DNA of 64,000 nt from Polyangiaceae bacterium. GTDB taxonomy: Bacteria > Myxococcota_A > Polyangia > Polyangiales > Polyangiaceae. The notes beneath the pieces were generated by a model, which did not search any database, was not told where the DNA came from, and saw nothing but the letters and a program-made list of their open reading frames with translations. Each line of letters starts with the position of its first letter. Position 1 is the stretch's first letter. Both the position numbers and the translations under genes were made by a program. Of the stretch, positions 44,401 through 53,319 are shown piece after piece. The DNA lies in the NCBI GenBank assembly GCA_025937785.1, contig JAICQQ010000003.1:1-64000 (forward strand), read 5' to 3'.

Positions 44401-45621
44401 GTGACAGAAGACGCTCTCAAGATTGGATTGCTCACCCGCGAGTACCCTCCCGAAGTCTACGGGGGGGCGGGTGTGCATGTCGAGTACCTGGCGCGCGAGC
44501 TCTCCAAGCACGTGGAGCTCTCCGTTCAGTGTTTCGGGGCCGAGCGGCAGGCGCCGGAAGTCGGCGGTGCCCACCAACCTTGGGAGAAACTCGAAGGCAA
44601 GGCGCCACACCTGGCGGCGCTGCGCACGCTGTCCGTCGACGTGTTGATGGCGAAAGCAGCCGAGGGCGTCTCGTTGGTGCATAGCCACACCTGGTACGCC
44701 AACTTCGCGGGGCACCTCGCGAAGCTGATGTACGGCATTCCGCACGTGATGACCTCGCACAGTCTGGAGCCGCTGCGCCCCTGGAAGGCAGAGCAATTGG
44801 GCGGCGGTTACGCCATCTCTTGCTTCTGCGAAAAAGTCGCGATCGAGGCAGCGGACGCCATCATCGCCGTTTCCCACGGTATGCGTAGCGATATCCTGCG
44901 CTCGTATCCGCTCGTCGACCCGGGCCGCGTCGCGGTGATCTACAACGGCATCGACACCGACGAGTTTCAGCCTGGTGGCGACCCCAGCGTGCTCGCCCAC
45001 TTCGGGATCGATCCGGCTCGGCCTGCGGCCGTCTTCGTAGGGCGCATCACGCGACAGAAGGGGGTCGTGCACCTGCTCGCCTCCGCTCGTCATTTCGACC
45101 CGGAAGTGCAGTTGATCTTGTGCGCGGGTGAGCCCGACACCCCAGAAATCGAGGCGGAGGTGAACGCGCTCGTCGCGGAGCTCCGGGCGGAACGCACGGG
45201 CGTCGTCTGGATCGACGAAATGATGCCGCGCCACGAGCTGCGCAAGCTGTTGGGGGCTGCCAGCATGCTCGTGTGTCCGAGCGTCTACGAACCGTTCGGT
45301 ATCGTCAACGTGGAGGCTATGGCGTGCGGCTTGCCCGTCGTTGCGTCGGCGGTGGGCGGAATCCCCGAGGTCGTGGCTGACGGCGAAACTGGCTTTCTGG
45401 TGCATTTTTTGCCCGATGTGCACGGGAACCCACAAGACCCCGCGACCTTCGCGGCAAGCTTCGCCGAGGGCGTCAACCGCTTGGCGCGGAACCCCGCGCT
45501 CGCCAAGGAAATGGGCCAGGCGGGGCGCCGTCGCGCGGTCGAGCGGTTCTCGTGGCGATCGATCGGTGAGCAGACGCTGGCTCTCTACCAGTCGCTCGTG
45601 CATGGCAGCACGCACGGATAG
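44401..45621 (+). CDS. glgA: Glycogen synthase, GT4 actinobacterial type
   Basis: A 406-residue GT-B fold glycosyltransferase. It resembles the GT4 glycogen synthase/GlgM type of actinobacteria rather than the GT5 enzyme of E. coli. It starts at GTG (KIGLLTREYPPEVYGGAGVH), carries SHTWYANFAGHL and VSHGMRSDIL. The C-terminal domain has VGRITRQKG, the sugar-nucleotide E-x7-E (CPSVYEPFGIVNVEAMACG) and GGIPEVV. It may use ADP-glucose from the adjacent GlgC to extend glycogen or make maltose-1-phosphate; which one is not decidable from sequence. Confidence 0.93.
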   Translation: MTEDALKIGLLTREYPPEVYGGAGVHVEYLARELSKHVELSVQCFGAERQAPEVGGAHQPWEKLEGKAPHLAALRTLSVDVLMAKAAEGVSLVHSHTWYANFAGHLAKLMYGIPHVMTSHSLEPLRPWKAEQLGGGYAISCFCEKVAIEAADAIIAVSHGMRSDILRSYPLVDPGRVAVIYNGIDTDEFQPGGDPSVLAHFGIDPARPAAVFVGRITRQKGVVHLLASARHFDPEVQLILCAGEPDTPEIEAEVNALVAELRAERTGVVWIDEMMPRHELRKLLGAASMLVCPSVYEPFGIVNVEAMACGLPVVASAVGGIPEVVADGETGFLVHFLPDVHGNPQDPATFAASFAEGVNRLARNPALAKEMGQAGRRRAVERFSWRSIGEQTLALYQSLVHGSTHG

Positions 45622-45696
45622 CCCGAAAGCGATGGTCGCTGCGCTCCCTGAGCGCCCGGCTTGACGCCAGGGCGGTTTGAAGGTTGGTTCGGGGGC

Positions 45697-46491
45697 ATGG
45701 CTTCTCCGAAACTTGGCTGGAAGATGGGTAAGACTTCGCTGTGCGCCCTGCTACTGGAGCTCTGCGCGGGCTGCGGGGGCGGCCAGGCTCCCGCCAAGGC
45801 CCCGGACACCGGCGAAGCCGAGGCCACCGCTCCGGCGGGTGACGGTGCTGGGGCAGACGCAGCCGATGCCGATAGCGAGGGCGAAGCCGAGCCCGAGCAG
45901 GCGGGCGCGTTGCCGACGAAGTGCCACAAGGCGGCGGACCCTTGCGTGCCCCCGCCGAAGTTCGTCGAAGGCTTGTGTTCGGACACCTACGCCGCGGTGG
46001 CGCTGCACATGTTCTTGCCGAGCGCACCGTGGAAGAAGGCGTACTTGAGGGGTAAGACCAAGGCGTGGAACGCGTCGGGTGGCGTTTCTGACAACGAAGC
46101 ATACCTGGAGTTCGATGAAGAAGTCGTGCTGTTGAAAAAGCGCGGAGGCCCGGGCGGGATTCAGGTCAGCGGCGCCGAAGGTGGCTACGACGCGCTGCGC
46201 TGGGACGGCTCCTGTGTAACCCTCGACGCATCCGAGGTCACGCTCACGGCTCCGCCGCAGCCGAAGGCCGCCAAGGTCGAATGGCGATTTCTGGACGAAC
46301 CGACGCAGAACGCGTTGCGCGAGAGCGAAACGGTGGTCGAGGCCTATCGCACACGGCGCAAGGAGTGCAAAGGCGCGGTGAGCGGGACCGTGAGCAAGAA
46401 GTGTGTGGTAGCTGACGATGCCCTCAGCCAGAAAATCGTCGATCACGTGCGCAGCGGCGGCGCGCTCGGCACGCCAGAGCGCATGCCCTGA
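45697..46491 (+). CDS. Hypothetical lipoprotein
   Basis: A 264-residue predicted lipoprotein (MASPKLGWKMGKTSLCALLLELCAGC; a second ATG at 45724 also fits). An acidic Ala/Glu/Asp linker (about 30-80) precedes a ~180-residue domain with five or more cysteines (TKCHKAADPCVPP, GLCSDTY, WDGSCVTLD, KECKGAV, KKCVVADD), which suggests a disulfide-stabilised periplasmic fold. No family recognised. It lies 75 bp after glgA on the same strand, but a functional link to glycogen is not implied by the sequence. Confidence 0.75.
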   Translation: MASPKLGWKMGKTSLCALLLELCAGCGGGQAPAKAPDTGEAEATAPAGDGAGADAADADSEGEAEPEQAGALPTKCHKAADPCVPPPKFVEGLCSDTYAAVALHMFLPSAPWKKAYLRGKTKAWNASGGVSDNEAYLEFDEEVVLLKKRGGPGGIQVSGAEGGYDALRWDGSCVTLDASEVTLTAPPQPKAAKVEWRFLDEPTQNALRESETVVEAYRTRRKECKGAVSGTVSKKCVVADDALSQKIVDHVRSGGALGTPERMP

Positions 46492-46552
46492 TATTCGAGT
46501 CCGCCGCTGGTCAAGGTCGTGATCGATTTTGAGGCCCTGAGAGCCTCGAGCC

Positions 46553-47872
46553 TCAAGGCGAGGCACTGAACCAGCAGCTGCCGAGCTCCCATCCGCTCAG
46601 ACCGATCAACGACGGCAGGTGTGCGCCGTAGACGTGCAGTTCGCCGACGACACCGAGAGACAGAGCGCGCGCGGTCGTGCGCGGATCGGTCTTGAGCTTG
46701 GGCGGATGCCGGGCCAGCGCAGGATCGGCGGCTGCGTACAAGGCAGCGATGGCACCCTCGGGGCTGTCGTCGACGCGCCGCACGAAGTCCAGCATCAGGA
46801 CGAACTGGCGGCTGCGCTTTGCGGCCGAAAGCTCGGCGCGGGAACGGGCGGTCACGGTCAACTCGTGGCCCGGACGACTCAGCAGCGACGCCACGGACGC
46901 CGCGATTTCCAGCATCTGCGGAGAGCCCTGGTCCGCCAGCAGGGCGCCGGCGGGGCCCCCCCAGCCTGGACCCGAACGGGCCGCGGGCATGCCGCGCAGG
47001 CCCAGGTGGCTCAGGCGTGCGGGGATGAGCTCGTCAGCGAGCTGCTGGGCGACGCCAGGCCGTCCCCAAGCTTGGGCGTCGCGGCCGCTGTGAAGTACCA
47101 CCCAGCCGAGGGGGCCCGCGTCGAAGCTGCGCGCGCCCGCGCGTGGCTCGTGCAGCCCCTTGCCGAGCCAACCGATGTCGGCGTCGCCGGTTTCGAACGC
47201 GCGCAGCGCCTCGCTCAAGTCACGTGCGGGCTCCGCGCGGATACGATCGAGAAACGCCGCCCCGCGCGCGGCGTTGTCGTTGCGCGTGAAGGTGATGCCG
47301 TCGCGTGCGACGAGCGCCCGATAGGCACCCGTACCGTCCGGGCGCAGACTGGAGAAGCCCTGCGGTACGATCGCCGTGATCGGACTCGACAGCAGGTTCG
47401 CCAGCGCTTCGGGCTGCGCGCCTCGAAACAAGAGCGCTTGCGTGCGGCGCGGATCGATCACCGGCTGAACGAATGCGTTCAGCCACGCGACACCGCCGCT
47501 ACCCGCCGATCGCTTCAGAGCGAATACGACATCGCGAGGTCCGAGCGGTTTTCCCGATGCGGTGCGCAGCCCTGAACGCAAGCTGACCCGGGCGCCCTCG
47601 GGAACCGCTTCCGGCAGGGAGGCCGCCAGGGCGGGGAAGGCGGCGCCGCTGCTGTCCTTCGCGTAGAGCGTATCGAAAAGCGCGGGCGCGAACAGCGCAG
47701 AGGCCACGTCGTCGAGCACGTGTGGATCGATGCCGCCCAGACCCACGGGCAACCTGAGGCGCAGCGAGCCGCCGTACTTGGGGGGGGTCAAGCCCGCGAC
47801 CGGTGCCGCGACGCAAGCCAGCGCCAGAAAACTGCGGCGACGAACCGCTGCGCGGGTGGAGCAGCGAGTCAT
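46553..47872 (-). CDS. Divergent SBP_bac_5-like exported protein
   Basis: A 439-residue exported protein with a twin-arginine-like signal (RRRSFLALA) and features of the oligopeptide/dipeptide substrate-binding fold: PKYGGSLRLRLPVGLGGIDPH near the start of the mature chain (motif trimmed here to residues 28-48), then GTGAYRAL, and AFETGDADIGW. It lacks a lipobox and no ABC permease or ATPase genes are adjacent, so it may be a stand-alone binding protein rather than a transporter part. Coupled by ATGA to the VCBS-like gene before it. Confidence 0.7.
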   Translation of the reverse strand: MTRCSTRAAVRRRSFLALACVAAPVAGLTPPKYGGSLRLRLPVGLGGIDPHVLDDVASALFAPALFDTLYAKDSSGAAFPALAASLPEAVPEGARVSLRSGLRTASGKPLGPRDVVFALKRSAGSGGVAWLNAFVQPVIDPRRTQALLFRGAQPEALANLLSSPITAIVPQGFSSLRPDGTGAYRALVARDGITFTRNDNAARGAAFLDRIRAEPARDLSEALRAFETGDADIGWLGKGLHEPRAGARSFDAGPLGWVVLHSGRDAQAWGRPGVAQQLADELIPARLSHLGLRGMPAARSGPGWGGPAGALLADQGSPQMLEIAASVASLLSRPGHELTVTARSRAELSAAKRSRQFVLMLDFVRRVDDSPEGAIAALYAAADPALARHPPKLKTDPRTTARALSLGVVGELHVYGAHLPSLIGLSGWELGSCWFSASP

Positions 47873-49284
47873 TGGATGACCCAAAGCCGGGTGCGCGTGC
47901 CGACGACGATGGGCGCCATCGTTCCCGTACCCGGGCTGCACGCGGCGACGGCGGTGATCCCGTCGGGGATGGGGACCCGCAGCCGCTCGGACAAACTTCC
48001 GTCAGGGGCTACGGAATGCACGAGCAACGCATCTGCACGCGGATCGAGCGTAGCCCGGCTCGACAACAGTTCTGGATTGCCGTCGCCGTCCAGATCTGCG
48101 AGCGCCAGCTGCGCACCGGCTTCGGTGACGCGCCCCAGCGCTTTGCCGCTGCCCGTGACCACGATCGAGTCGTCTGCCGCCTGGTAGGCGGCCACGTAGG
48201 TGACGGGTGCGCCGTCCTTCGTGAGCACGGTCGCGCTCGTGACCGCGCCATCGAGGGTAATGGGCGGATAGGCGCCAGGCGCCGGATCGTCGGGGATGCA
48301 CCGCACCAGCTTGGGCTGCAGCCGGTGGCCCACGAGATCGAGACAGCCGCCTGCGTGCGGGATGCGCCGCGTCGCGCTGGTAGTGAGCTCTAGCGAAGCG
48401 TCGAGGCGCACGAAACTCGCGCGGTCGCTGAGGCCCACGTCCAGCCCGGCTCCCGGTCGAATCTGTACGCTCGCCACCGGTTCGCGGACGGGCGCCGGTG
48501 CGATGGGCGACAGCTCGGCCCATTCCCTGACCGCGGTCGCGACGAAGCGATCCCCTCGAAACCTGCCCAGGGCGAGCCGACGTCGCCCCACGAACGCCAC
48601 CTCGTAGGAGCCGTCGTTGTCTGAGTCGCCGCACGCGAGCGCGACCGGAGAGCGCTCCGGTGGGGAGGCGAGCGTGGTGTGCGACGCAACCAAGGGGATA
48701 GTGGCGAAGAAGCTGCGCAACTCCGGATCCAGCGGGCGCTCGGCGAAGCCATGCGCGGTGGCATTGGGGTGAGGCTCGCGAACGCGATCCCAAAAGCTGC
48801 GTGCGATCGGATAGAGGTTTGCGACCACGCGCAAACGCCCGCCCCGGATCTCGGGTTCGAGGTAGAGCAATGCCCCGAGCTTGGCCGCCGCGAGCTGAGC
48901 CGCCCCAAGACTGGCGTCGACGGGGTGGCTCTTCACGGACGCTCCCAGCCCGGCTGCGACCACGCTCGCAATTCGGCCGGCGAGCCGCGCCGGGTCCGAC
49001 AAGGGTGCGTCCGCTGTGGGAGTGGCCGCCACCACGAGCGTGGGTTGGGCGAGCGGCAGTTGCTGCCGAAGCTCGCACGAAATTTCGCTGAGCGCGTTGG
49101 CACGCCCCACGCTGCAGGCAGCCACTGCAGGGCTGGGCGGTTCGTGAGCTCGAGCCGCGCCCTGGAGTAACAGGCCACACACTGTATAGCCGGCCGCTCG
49201 CCGGACGCGTTCGAACGCACGCAACGTGTACGTGCGTGTTAGCGACTGTGCGTCGAACTCGGAGTGTATGCTGTGCTCTGACAT
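47869..49284 (-). CDS. Exported VCBS/FG-GAP-repeat-like protein
   Basis: A 471-residue protein of unknown function. After a long N-region and hydrophobic signal (about 38-55, VCGLLLQGAARAHE) it has an alpha/beta part (about 60-190). Then comes a beta-rich C-terminal half with Asp-rich calcium-type loops DSDNDGSYEVAF and DLDGDGNPELLSS, typical of FG-GAP/VCBS propellers. The start is uncertain: ATG at 49284 leaves ~35 residues before the signal, and a TTG closer to it is possible. It overlaps the SBP-like gene by 4 bp, so the two proteins probably act together in the periplasm or surface. Confidence 0.7.
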   Translation of the reverse strand: MSEHSIHSEFDAQSLTRTYTLRAFERVRRAAGYTVCGLLLQGAARAHEPPSPAVAACSVGRANALSEISCELRQQLPLAQPTLVVAATPTADAPLSDPARLAGRIASVVAAGLGASVKSHPVDASLGAAQLAAAKLGALLYLEPEIRGGRLRVVANLYPIARSFWDRVREPHPNATAHGFAERPLDPELRSFFATIPLVASHTTLASPPERSPVALACGDSDNDGSYEVAFVGRRRLALGRFRGDRFVATAVREWAELSPIAPAPVREPVASVQIRPGAGLDVGLSDRASFVRLDASLELTTSATRRIPHAGGCLDLVGHRLQPKLVRCIPDDPAPGAYPPITLDGAVTSATVLTKDGAPVTYVAAYQAADDSIVVTGSGKALGRVTEAGAQLALADLDGDGNPELLSSRATLDPRADALLVHSVAPDGSLSERLRVPIPDGITAVAACSPGTGTMAPIVVGTRTRLWVIQ

Positions 49285-49404
49285 TGGGGCATTCTTCTTG
49301 GACGAACTTTCGCCCGGCTGCCGTCGAAAGTCCATCAGCGTCGGGAGTTCAGTGCCCACTGCTCGTGAACCTATGATAATCGATACACTGAGTCATCGAG
49401 GCCT

Positions 49405-50190
49405 GTGCACCCCGTGCTGTTCACTTTAGCTGCCTTGCCAACGGATTGCAGGAACTCCCTTCGCGCGCTTTCGAAACGGTTCGGCCTCGGCGCGGAGCAT
49501 CGTCGCCTCAGCGCGTGCGTCTGGGCCTGCGCCTGCGCCGTCCTGCTGTTCGTGGTGAGCTTCCCGAGATCAGCGGGCGCGCAGTGCGTGGACGAGACGC
49601 TCAAGCAACAACTGATCGGGCAGCGCGCCTATCGCGGGGTAGTTCCGCGCAAGTTCCAAAAGGCGCTCCGGCACGAACTGTCGCCGATGGGGGGCTGGTA
49701 CGCCGCGGACCTGGCTGATGGCGCACCCGTCTACGGCGGCGCCTACACGTTTCACTTCACCGAAGACTTGGGGCTCGAAGCCGCCTACTTCCGGACGAAG
49801 CAGACGTTTGGCTTCCTCGAGAGCGTGGACGAATCGAACCTCGGAACCATCCGCCTGCTGGACGAGCCTTCTGAGACGTTACAGCTGTTCACCGGGAGTC
49901 TGGTTTGGTCCCTGGCCTACGGCAAGGTGCGCTGGCTGGGCGGCGCTATCGGGCGTTTCGACTTCTACTTGGCGCTCGGCGCCGGCGCTTCAATCGAGCC
50001 TGGGGATCGCGGTGTCACCGGATCCGGCGGGTTTGGTCTGAAGTTCTACCTCACGGAATGGCTGGCCTTTCGCCTCGACGTGCGCGACTACGTGCGCCAG
50101 ATGGATCGCCAACAGCTGGGTGTGGACCGCATCGTGAACGACATTGCCGCCATGGGTGGCCTCAGCCTCTTCATCCCCTTCAGCAACTAG
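49405..50190 (+). CDS. Outer-membrane beta-barrel domain protein (myxobacterial type)
   Basis: A 261-residue protein with a signal segment (WACACAVLLFVVSFPRSAGA, about 41-60) and an eight-strand-like beta-barrel (GGAYTFHFTEDLGLEAAYF, FDFYLALGAGASIE, KFYLTEWLAFRLDVRDYV, GGLSLFIPFSN). This matches the outer-membrane barrel family found mainly in myxobacteria and relatives, which includes GltA/GltB of gliding motility. The GTG start at 49405 leaves an unusually long n-region; a downstream TTG may be the real start. First of three same-strand genes. Confidence 0.78.
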   Translation: MHPVLFTLAALPTDCRNSLRALSKRFGLGAEHRRLSACVWACACAVLLFVVSFPRSAGAQCVDETLKQQLIGQRAYRGVVPRKFQKALRHELSPMGGWYAADLADGAPVYGGAYTFHFTEDLGLEAAYFRTKQTFGFLESVDESNLGTIRLLDEPSETLQLFTGSLVWSLAYGKVRWLGGAIGRFDFYLALGAGASIEPGDRGVTGSGGFGLKFYLTEWLAFRLDVRDYVRQMDRQQLGVDRIVNDIAAMGGLSLFIPFSN

Positions 50191-50430
50191 CCCGCTGGTT
50201 TTGGGGTTTTTCTACAGGAAGACCGGAGACAGAGTTTTCTCGAAAATCCGTTCGCTCCAGTGATGGGTTGTGTAGCGCCGGAGCGGGTGCATGTGGGGTC
50301 AACGGTCTCGCGCAGTCTCAGCTGCGGCTGATCGCCAATCCACGAAAAATCTTCCCGTTCTTGTCGGCCTCCTGTGAATTTTGGGGGTCCGTTGCGCGTG
50401 CGGCTCGTGTTAAGATCCGGTTGGGTGCTC

Positions 50431-51213
50431 ATGACCAGGTCGAAACGTTTCGTGTGCTCTGCCTTGATCGTGCTGACGCTGGGGGTGGAGGCGCAGGCTC
50501 AGACCACCAAGAAGCCCAACGCCCAACCTGCGAAGAAGCCGGCAGCGACTTCGGCTCCCGAGTCTGCCGCTGCACCGGCGCCCGGCGACGCTGGCGAGGC
50601 GGGCGAGGCCGAGACGCCACCCGCGGCGGCCGATCCAACGAGCGGTGACGATCTCGGGCCGCCGCCGCCGCCCGCGAAGGCGCAGGACGAAAAGACGCGG
50701 CCGTCGCCGCTCACGCCGGAGCCCAATGAGTTCCCCAAAGGCAACCTGAAGCCCCCGCCAGCAGAGTACGACCAACTGCTCAGCGATATCGCTGCGCTGA
50801 GAAGCCGAGTGGCAGCGCTGACAACCACGTTGTTCAAGAGCAAGCTTCGGATCATCGTCGAAACCGAAGGCGACGACGCGAGGATCACCAGCTTCGTAGT
50901 GACCCTCGACGACGGTGTAGTGTTCAGCGTGCCCGATCGCTTCGTCGCAGAGGACGAGAAGATCGTCTACGAGCACGCGGTAGCACCTGGGCACCACGTG
51001 ATCGGCGTCGAGATCGAGCGCGAGGACGCCCGCGGCCAGCAGTACAAGACCTGGCAGACCTCCAGGTTCTCCGTGCTGGTTCCGGACAGTCAGCTACTCG
51101 AGACGCACATGGTGGTCGCCGACGACTCCGACATGGCCGAGGACTTCGCCGAGGACGAGGACGGTGAGTACGACGTGCGCGTGCGTCTGCGCGCTCGTGT
51201 CACGGAGCCATGA
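50431..51213 (+). CDS. Ala/Pro-rich exported protein with a beta-domain
   Basis: A 260-residue protein: signal peptide (KRFVCSALIVLTLGVEAQAQ), Ala/Pro/Lys-rich linker (about 25-110), a short coiled helix (LLSDIAALRSRVAALTTTLF) and a beta-sandwich-like domain (about 135-225). It ends in an acidic Asp/Glu-rich tail (DDSDMAEDFAEDEDGEYD). No enzyme motif. It sits between an outer-membrane barrel and a TPR protein and overlaps the latter by 4 bp, so it is probably a periplasmic linker of that complex. Confidence 0.72.
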   Translation: MTRSKRFVCSALIVLTLGVEAQAQTTKKPNAQPAKKPAATSAPESAAAPAPGDAGEAGEAETPPAAADPTSGDDLGPPPPPAKAQDEKTRPSPLTPEPNEFPKGNLKPPPAEYDQLLSDIAALRSRVAALTTTLFKSKLRIIVETEGDDARITSFVVTLDDGVVFSVPDRFVAEDEKIVYEHAVAPGHHVIGVEIEREDARGQQYKTWQTSRFSVLVPDSQLLETHMVVADDSDMAEDFAEDEDGEYDVRVRLRARVTEP

Positions 51214-53306
51214 AACTTACTGCCGTCTCGCTCGCTCTCGCGCACCTGCTGACGCACGGAGTGCTCTGGGCCCAAACGCCCGCGGGGCGCCCGCAGCCGA
51301 AAGCTGCCACCGCGTCCGCTGCGGAAACGAAAGCTGACGCGGCCGAAGCCGCCGAGGGCGAGGTTGCTCCGAAAGTGGACGACGCGGTCCCTGCGCCCGG
51401 CGAGGCTCCTGCAGCCGACGCGACTCCGCCGCCCGACGCCGCGCTGCCGCCCGACACGAAGGCCGAGGCCATGCACGCCTACCAAAAGGCGCTCGAGCAG
51501 AAGCAGCTCTCGGCATCCATTCCGTTGAGCCGCGCGCGCTTGCAGGAAGAACTCAAGGCGATCGAGGCCAAGCTGGTCGAGGGCCGTCACGACGAAGCGA
51601 TCGGTGACCTGGTCTACGTCGTCGAGTCCCCGCGCTTCGGCGCGTTCAAAGAGTCCGAGGAGGGCAAGGCGGCCCGCTACCTCTTGGGCGACTCGCTCGG
51701 TCGCATGGGCGCCACGCAGTTGGCTCGCGGCTATTTGGTTCCGTTGCTCGAGGGCGATCCCAACGGCACGTGGGCGCGGCGCGCCGCCCGCAGCCTGGTC
51801 GACCTGGGCCTGAACAGCGACCAACCGCGGGTGTTCGTCGAGGATCTCGCGCAGGTTCCCGCGAGCGCTCCTGAAGAGTTACGCGGCGACATTGCGTACC
51901 TGACGGGCCGCATGCATGAGCGCGAGCAAAAAAACGACGAGGCGCTCGCTCAGTTCGCGAAGGTCAGCGAACGCTCGCGATTCTGGGCGCAAGCGACCTA
52001 CTACTCCGGCTTGCTCGAAGTCGAGCGGGGCAATCTGAAACGAGGCGAACAGCTGTTCTGCAAGGTCGCCGATTCGAAATTGACGCCTCGCCACGCGCCG
52101 CTGTTCGGCGGTGGAGACTTCTTTCGTGTGAGAGATTTGGCCCGACTTGGTCTCGGTCGCGTGGCCCACGAACAGTACCGCTTCGATGATGCCCAGTATT
52201 ACTACTACCTGGTGCCGCGTGATTCCCCGCACCTGCCCGAGGCGTTGTACGAGACCGCGACCACGCGCTACGAGGCGAAGGACTATGAAGGAGCTCGCGA
52301 GTACATGGACGAGCTCAAGTCACTTCAGGTCTCGCATCCGTATCAGGACGAAGCCTGGTTGCTCGACGCCTACATCGACCTGGCCACCTGCCACTTTCCC
52401 GACGCGGACGCCAAGCTGGCAGAATTCCTCAAGCGTTACGAACCGGTTCGCAACGCCGCGCGCCGCCTCGTAAAAGACGAGAGCGCCATGAAGAAGTTGG
52501 TCGAGGCGGTTCGGGTCTCGAGCGATCCTGCCGTGGCCGGCATCGGGTCTAGTCCGGGGACGGCACGTGCCCTAGGGGCGCTCTTGCGCGTCGATGCACG
52601 CTATAACCGAGCGACCTTGCGCTTGGCGCGGCTCGACCACCAGCTGCGCGGCCTTTTGATGGCGATGGGTGACCTCGACGAGGCGCAGCGGCGCCTCGCG
52701 AAGCCCGATGATATCCGCCCGCAGGCAATCGGTCCGCTCGGTCAGAGTGACTACGACAAAGTCCGGCGCATCGAGGCGCAGCTCAGTGAAGTCAAACGTT
52801 TGCTGAGCGACGTCAAGCGGGCTGGTGGCGGTGCGGCGGAGCTCAAAGAGCTGGAAAAGCAGGCACAAGCCCTGACCCTGCGCGTCAAGGCGGCCAAGAG
52901 CAGCGCCACGGCGCGCGTCGAGGCCGAAGCCAAAGAGGGCAAGGACCTCGCGGGGCTGATCGCCGAGGATCGAGCGCGGGCCAGCCGGCTCTATGAAAGT
53001 TCGAACGAACTTCGTGCCAAGGTAGAAGCCGAGCAGATCGCCCTGGCGAAAGACGCGCTGGTGCGCGCAGACCGCAGACTCTCCCGCTTGGTGCGGCGGG
53101 CACGCCTCGGACGCATCGAAACCGTCCTCGGGAAGAAGCGTGCGCTCGAGGTAGAGATCGAGGCCCTCTCGCAAGGTCTGCTGCCGCAGAGCGTCGTCGA
53201 TTCGTTGGACGCGCAGCGTTACATCGGCGACGACGAGGAGTACTGGCCCTTCGAAGGCGAAGACTGGGCCGACGAATACGTCGGTGGCGAGGGGCTCCGA
53301 GACTAG
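51210..53306 (+). CDS. Periplasmic TPR/coiled-coil protein (GltC-like layout)
   Basis: A 698-residue exported protein: signal peptide (to WAQT, about 22), an Ala/Pro/Glu linker (about 25-85), TPR-like helices (about 100-420, for example ARYLLGDSLGRMGATQLARGYL and LYETATTRYEAKDYEGAREYM). A coiled-coil region follows (about 510-650, LSEVKRLLSDVKRAGGGAAELKELE), then an acidic C-terminus. The barrel / beta-domain / TPR order and lengths recall gltA-gltB-gltC of Myxococcus xanthus gliding machinery, but I base this on architecture only. Confidence 0.75.
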   Translation: MKLTAVSLALAHLLTHGVLWAQTPAGRPQPKAATASAAETKADAAEAAEGEVAPKVDDAVPAPGEAPAADATPPPDAALPPDTKAEAMHAYQKALEQKQLSASIPLSRARLQEELKAIEAKLVEGRHDEAIGDLVYVVESPRFGAFKESEEGKAARYLLGDSLGRMGATQLARGYLVPLLEGDPNGTWARRAARSLVDLGLNSDQPRVFVEDLAQVPASAPEELRGDIAYLTGRMHEREQKNDEALAQFAKVSERSRFWAQATYYSGLLEVERGNLKRGEQLFCKVADSKLTPRHAPLFGGGDFFRVRDLARLGLGRVAHEQYRFDDAQYYYYLVPRDSPHLPEALYETATTRYEAKDYEGAREYMDELKSLQVSHPYQDEAWLLDAYIDLATCHFPDADAKLAEFLKRYEPVRNAARRLVKDESAMKKLVEAVRVSSDPAVAGIGSSPGTARALGALLRVDARYNRATLRLARLDHQLRGLLMAMGDLDEAQRRLAKPDDIRPQAIGPLGQSDYDKVRRIEAQLSEVKRLLSDVKRAGGGAAELKELEKQAQALTLRVKAAKSSATARVEAEAKEGKDLAGLIAEDRARASRLYESSNELRAKVEAEQIALAKDALVRADRRLSRLVRRARLGRIETVLGKKRALEVEIEALSQGLLPQSVVDSLDAQRYIGDDEEYWPFEGEDWADEYVGGEGLRD

Positions 53307-53319
53307 AGGCGGGCGACTC

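Noticed and set aside
44272-45615. 447-residue minus-strand open frame opposite glgA
   Set aside because: Shadow of a clear glycosyltransferase gene.
46619-47575. 318-residue plus-strand open frame opposite the SBP-like gene
   Set aside because: Arg/Gln-rich antisense frame without motifs; the minus-strand gene has a Tat-like signal and a coupled neighbour.
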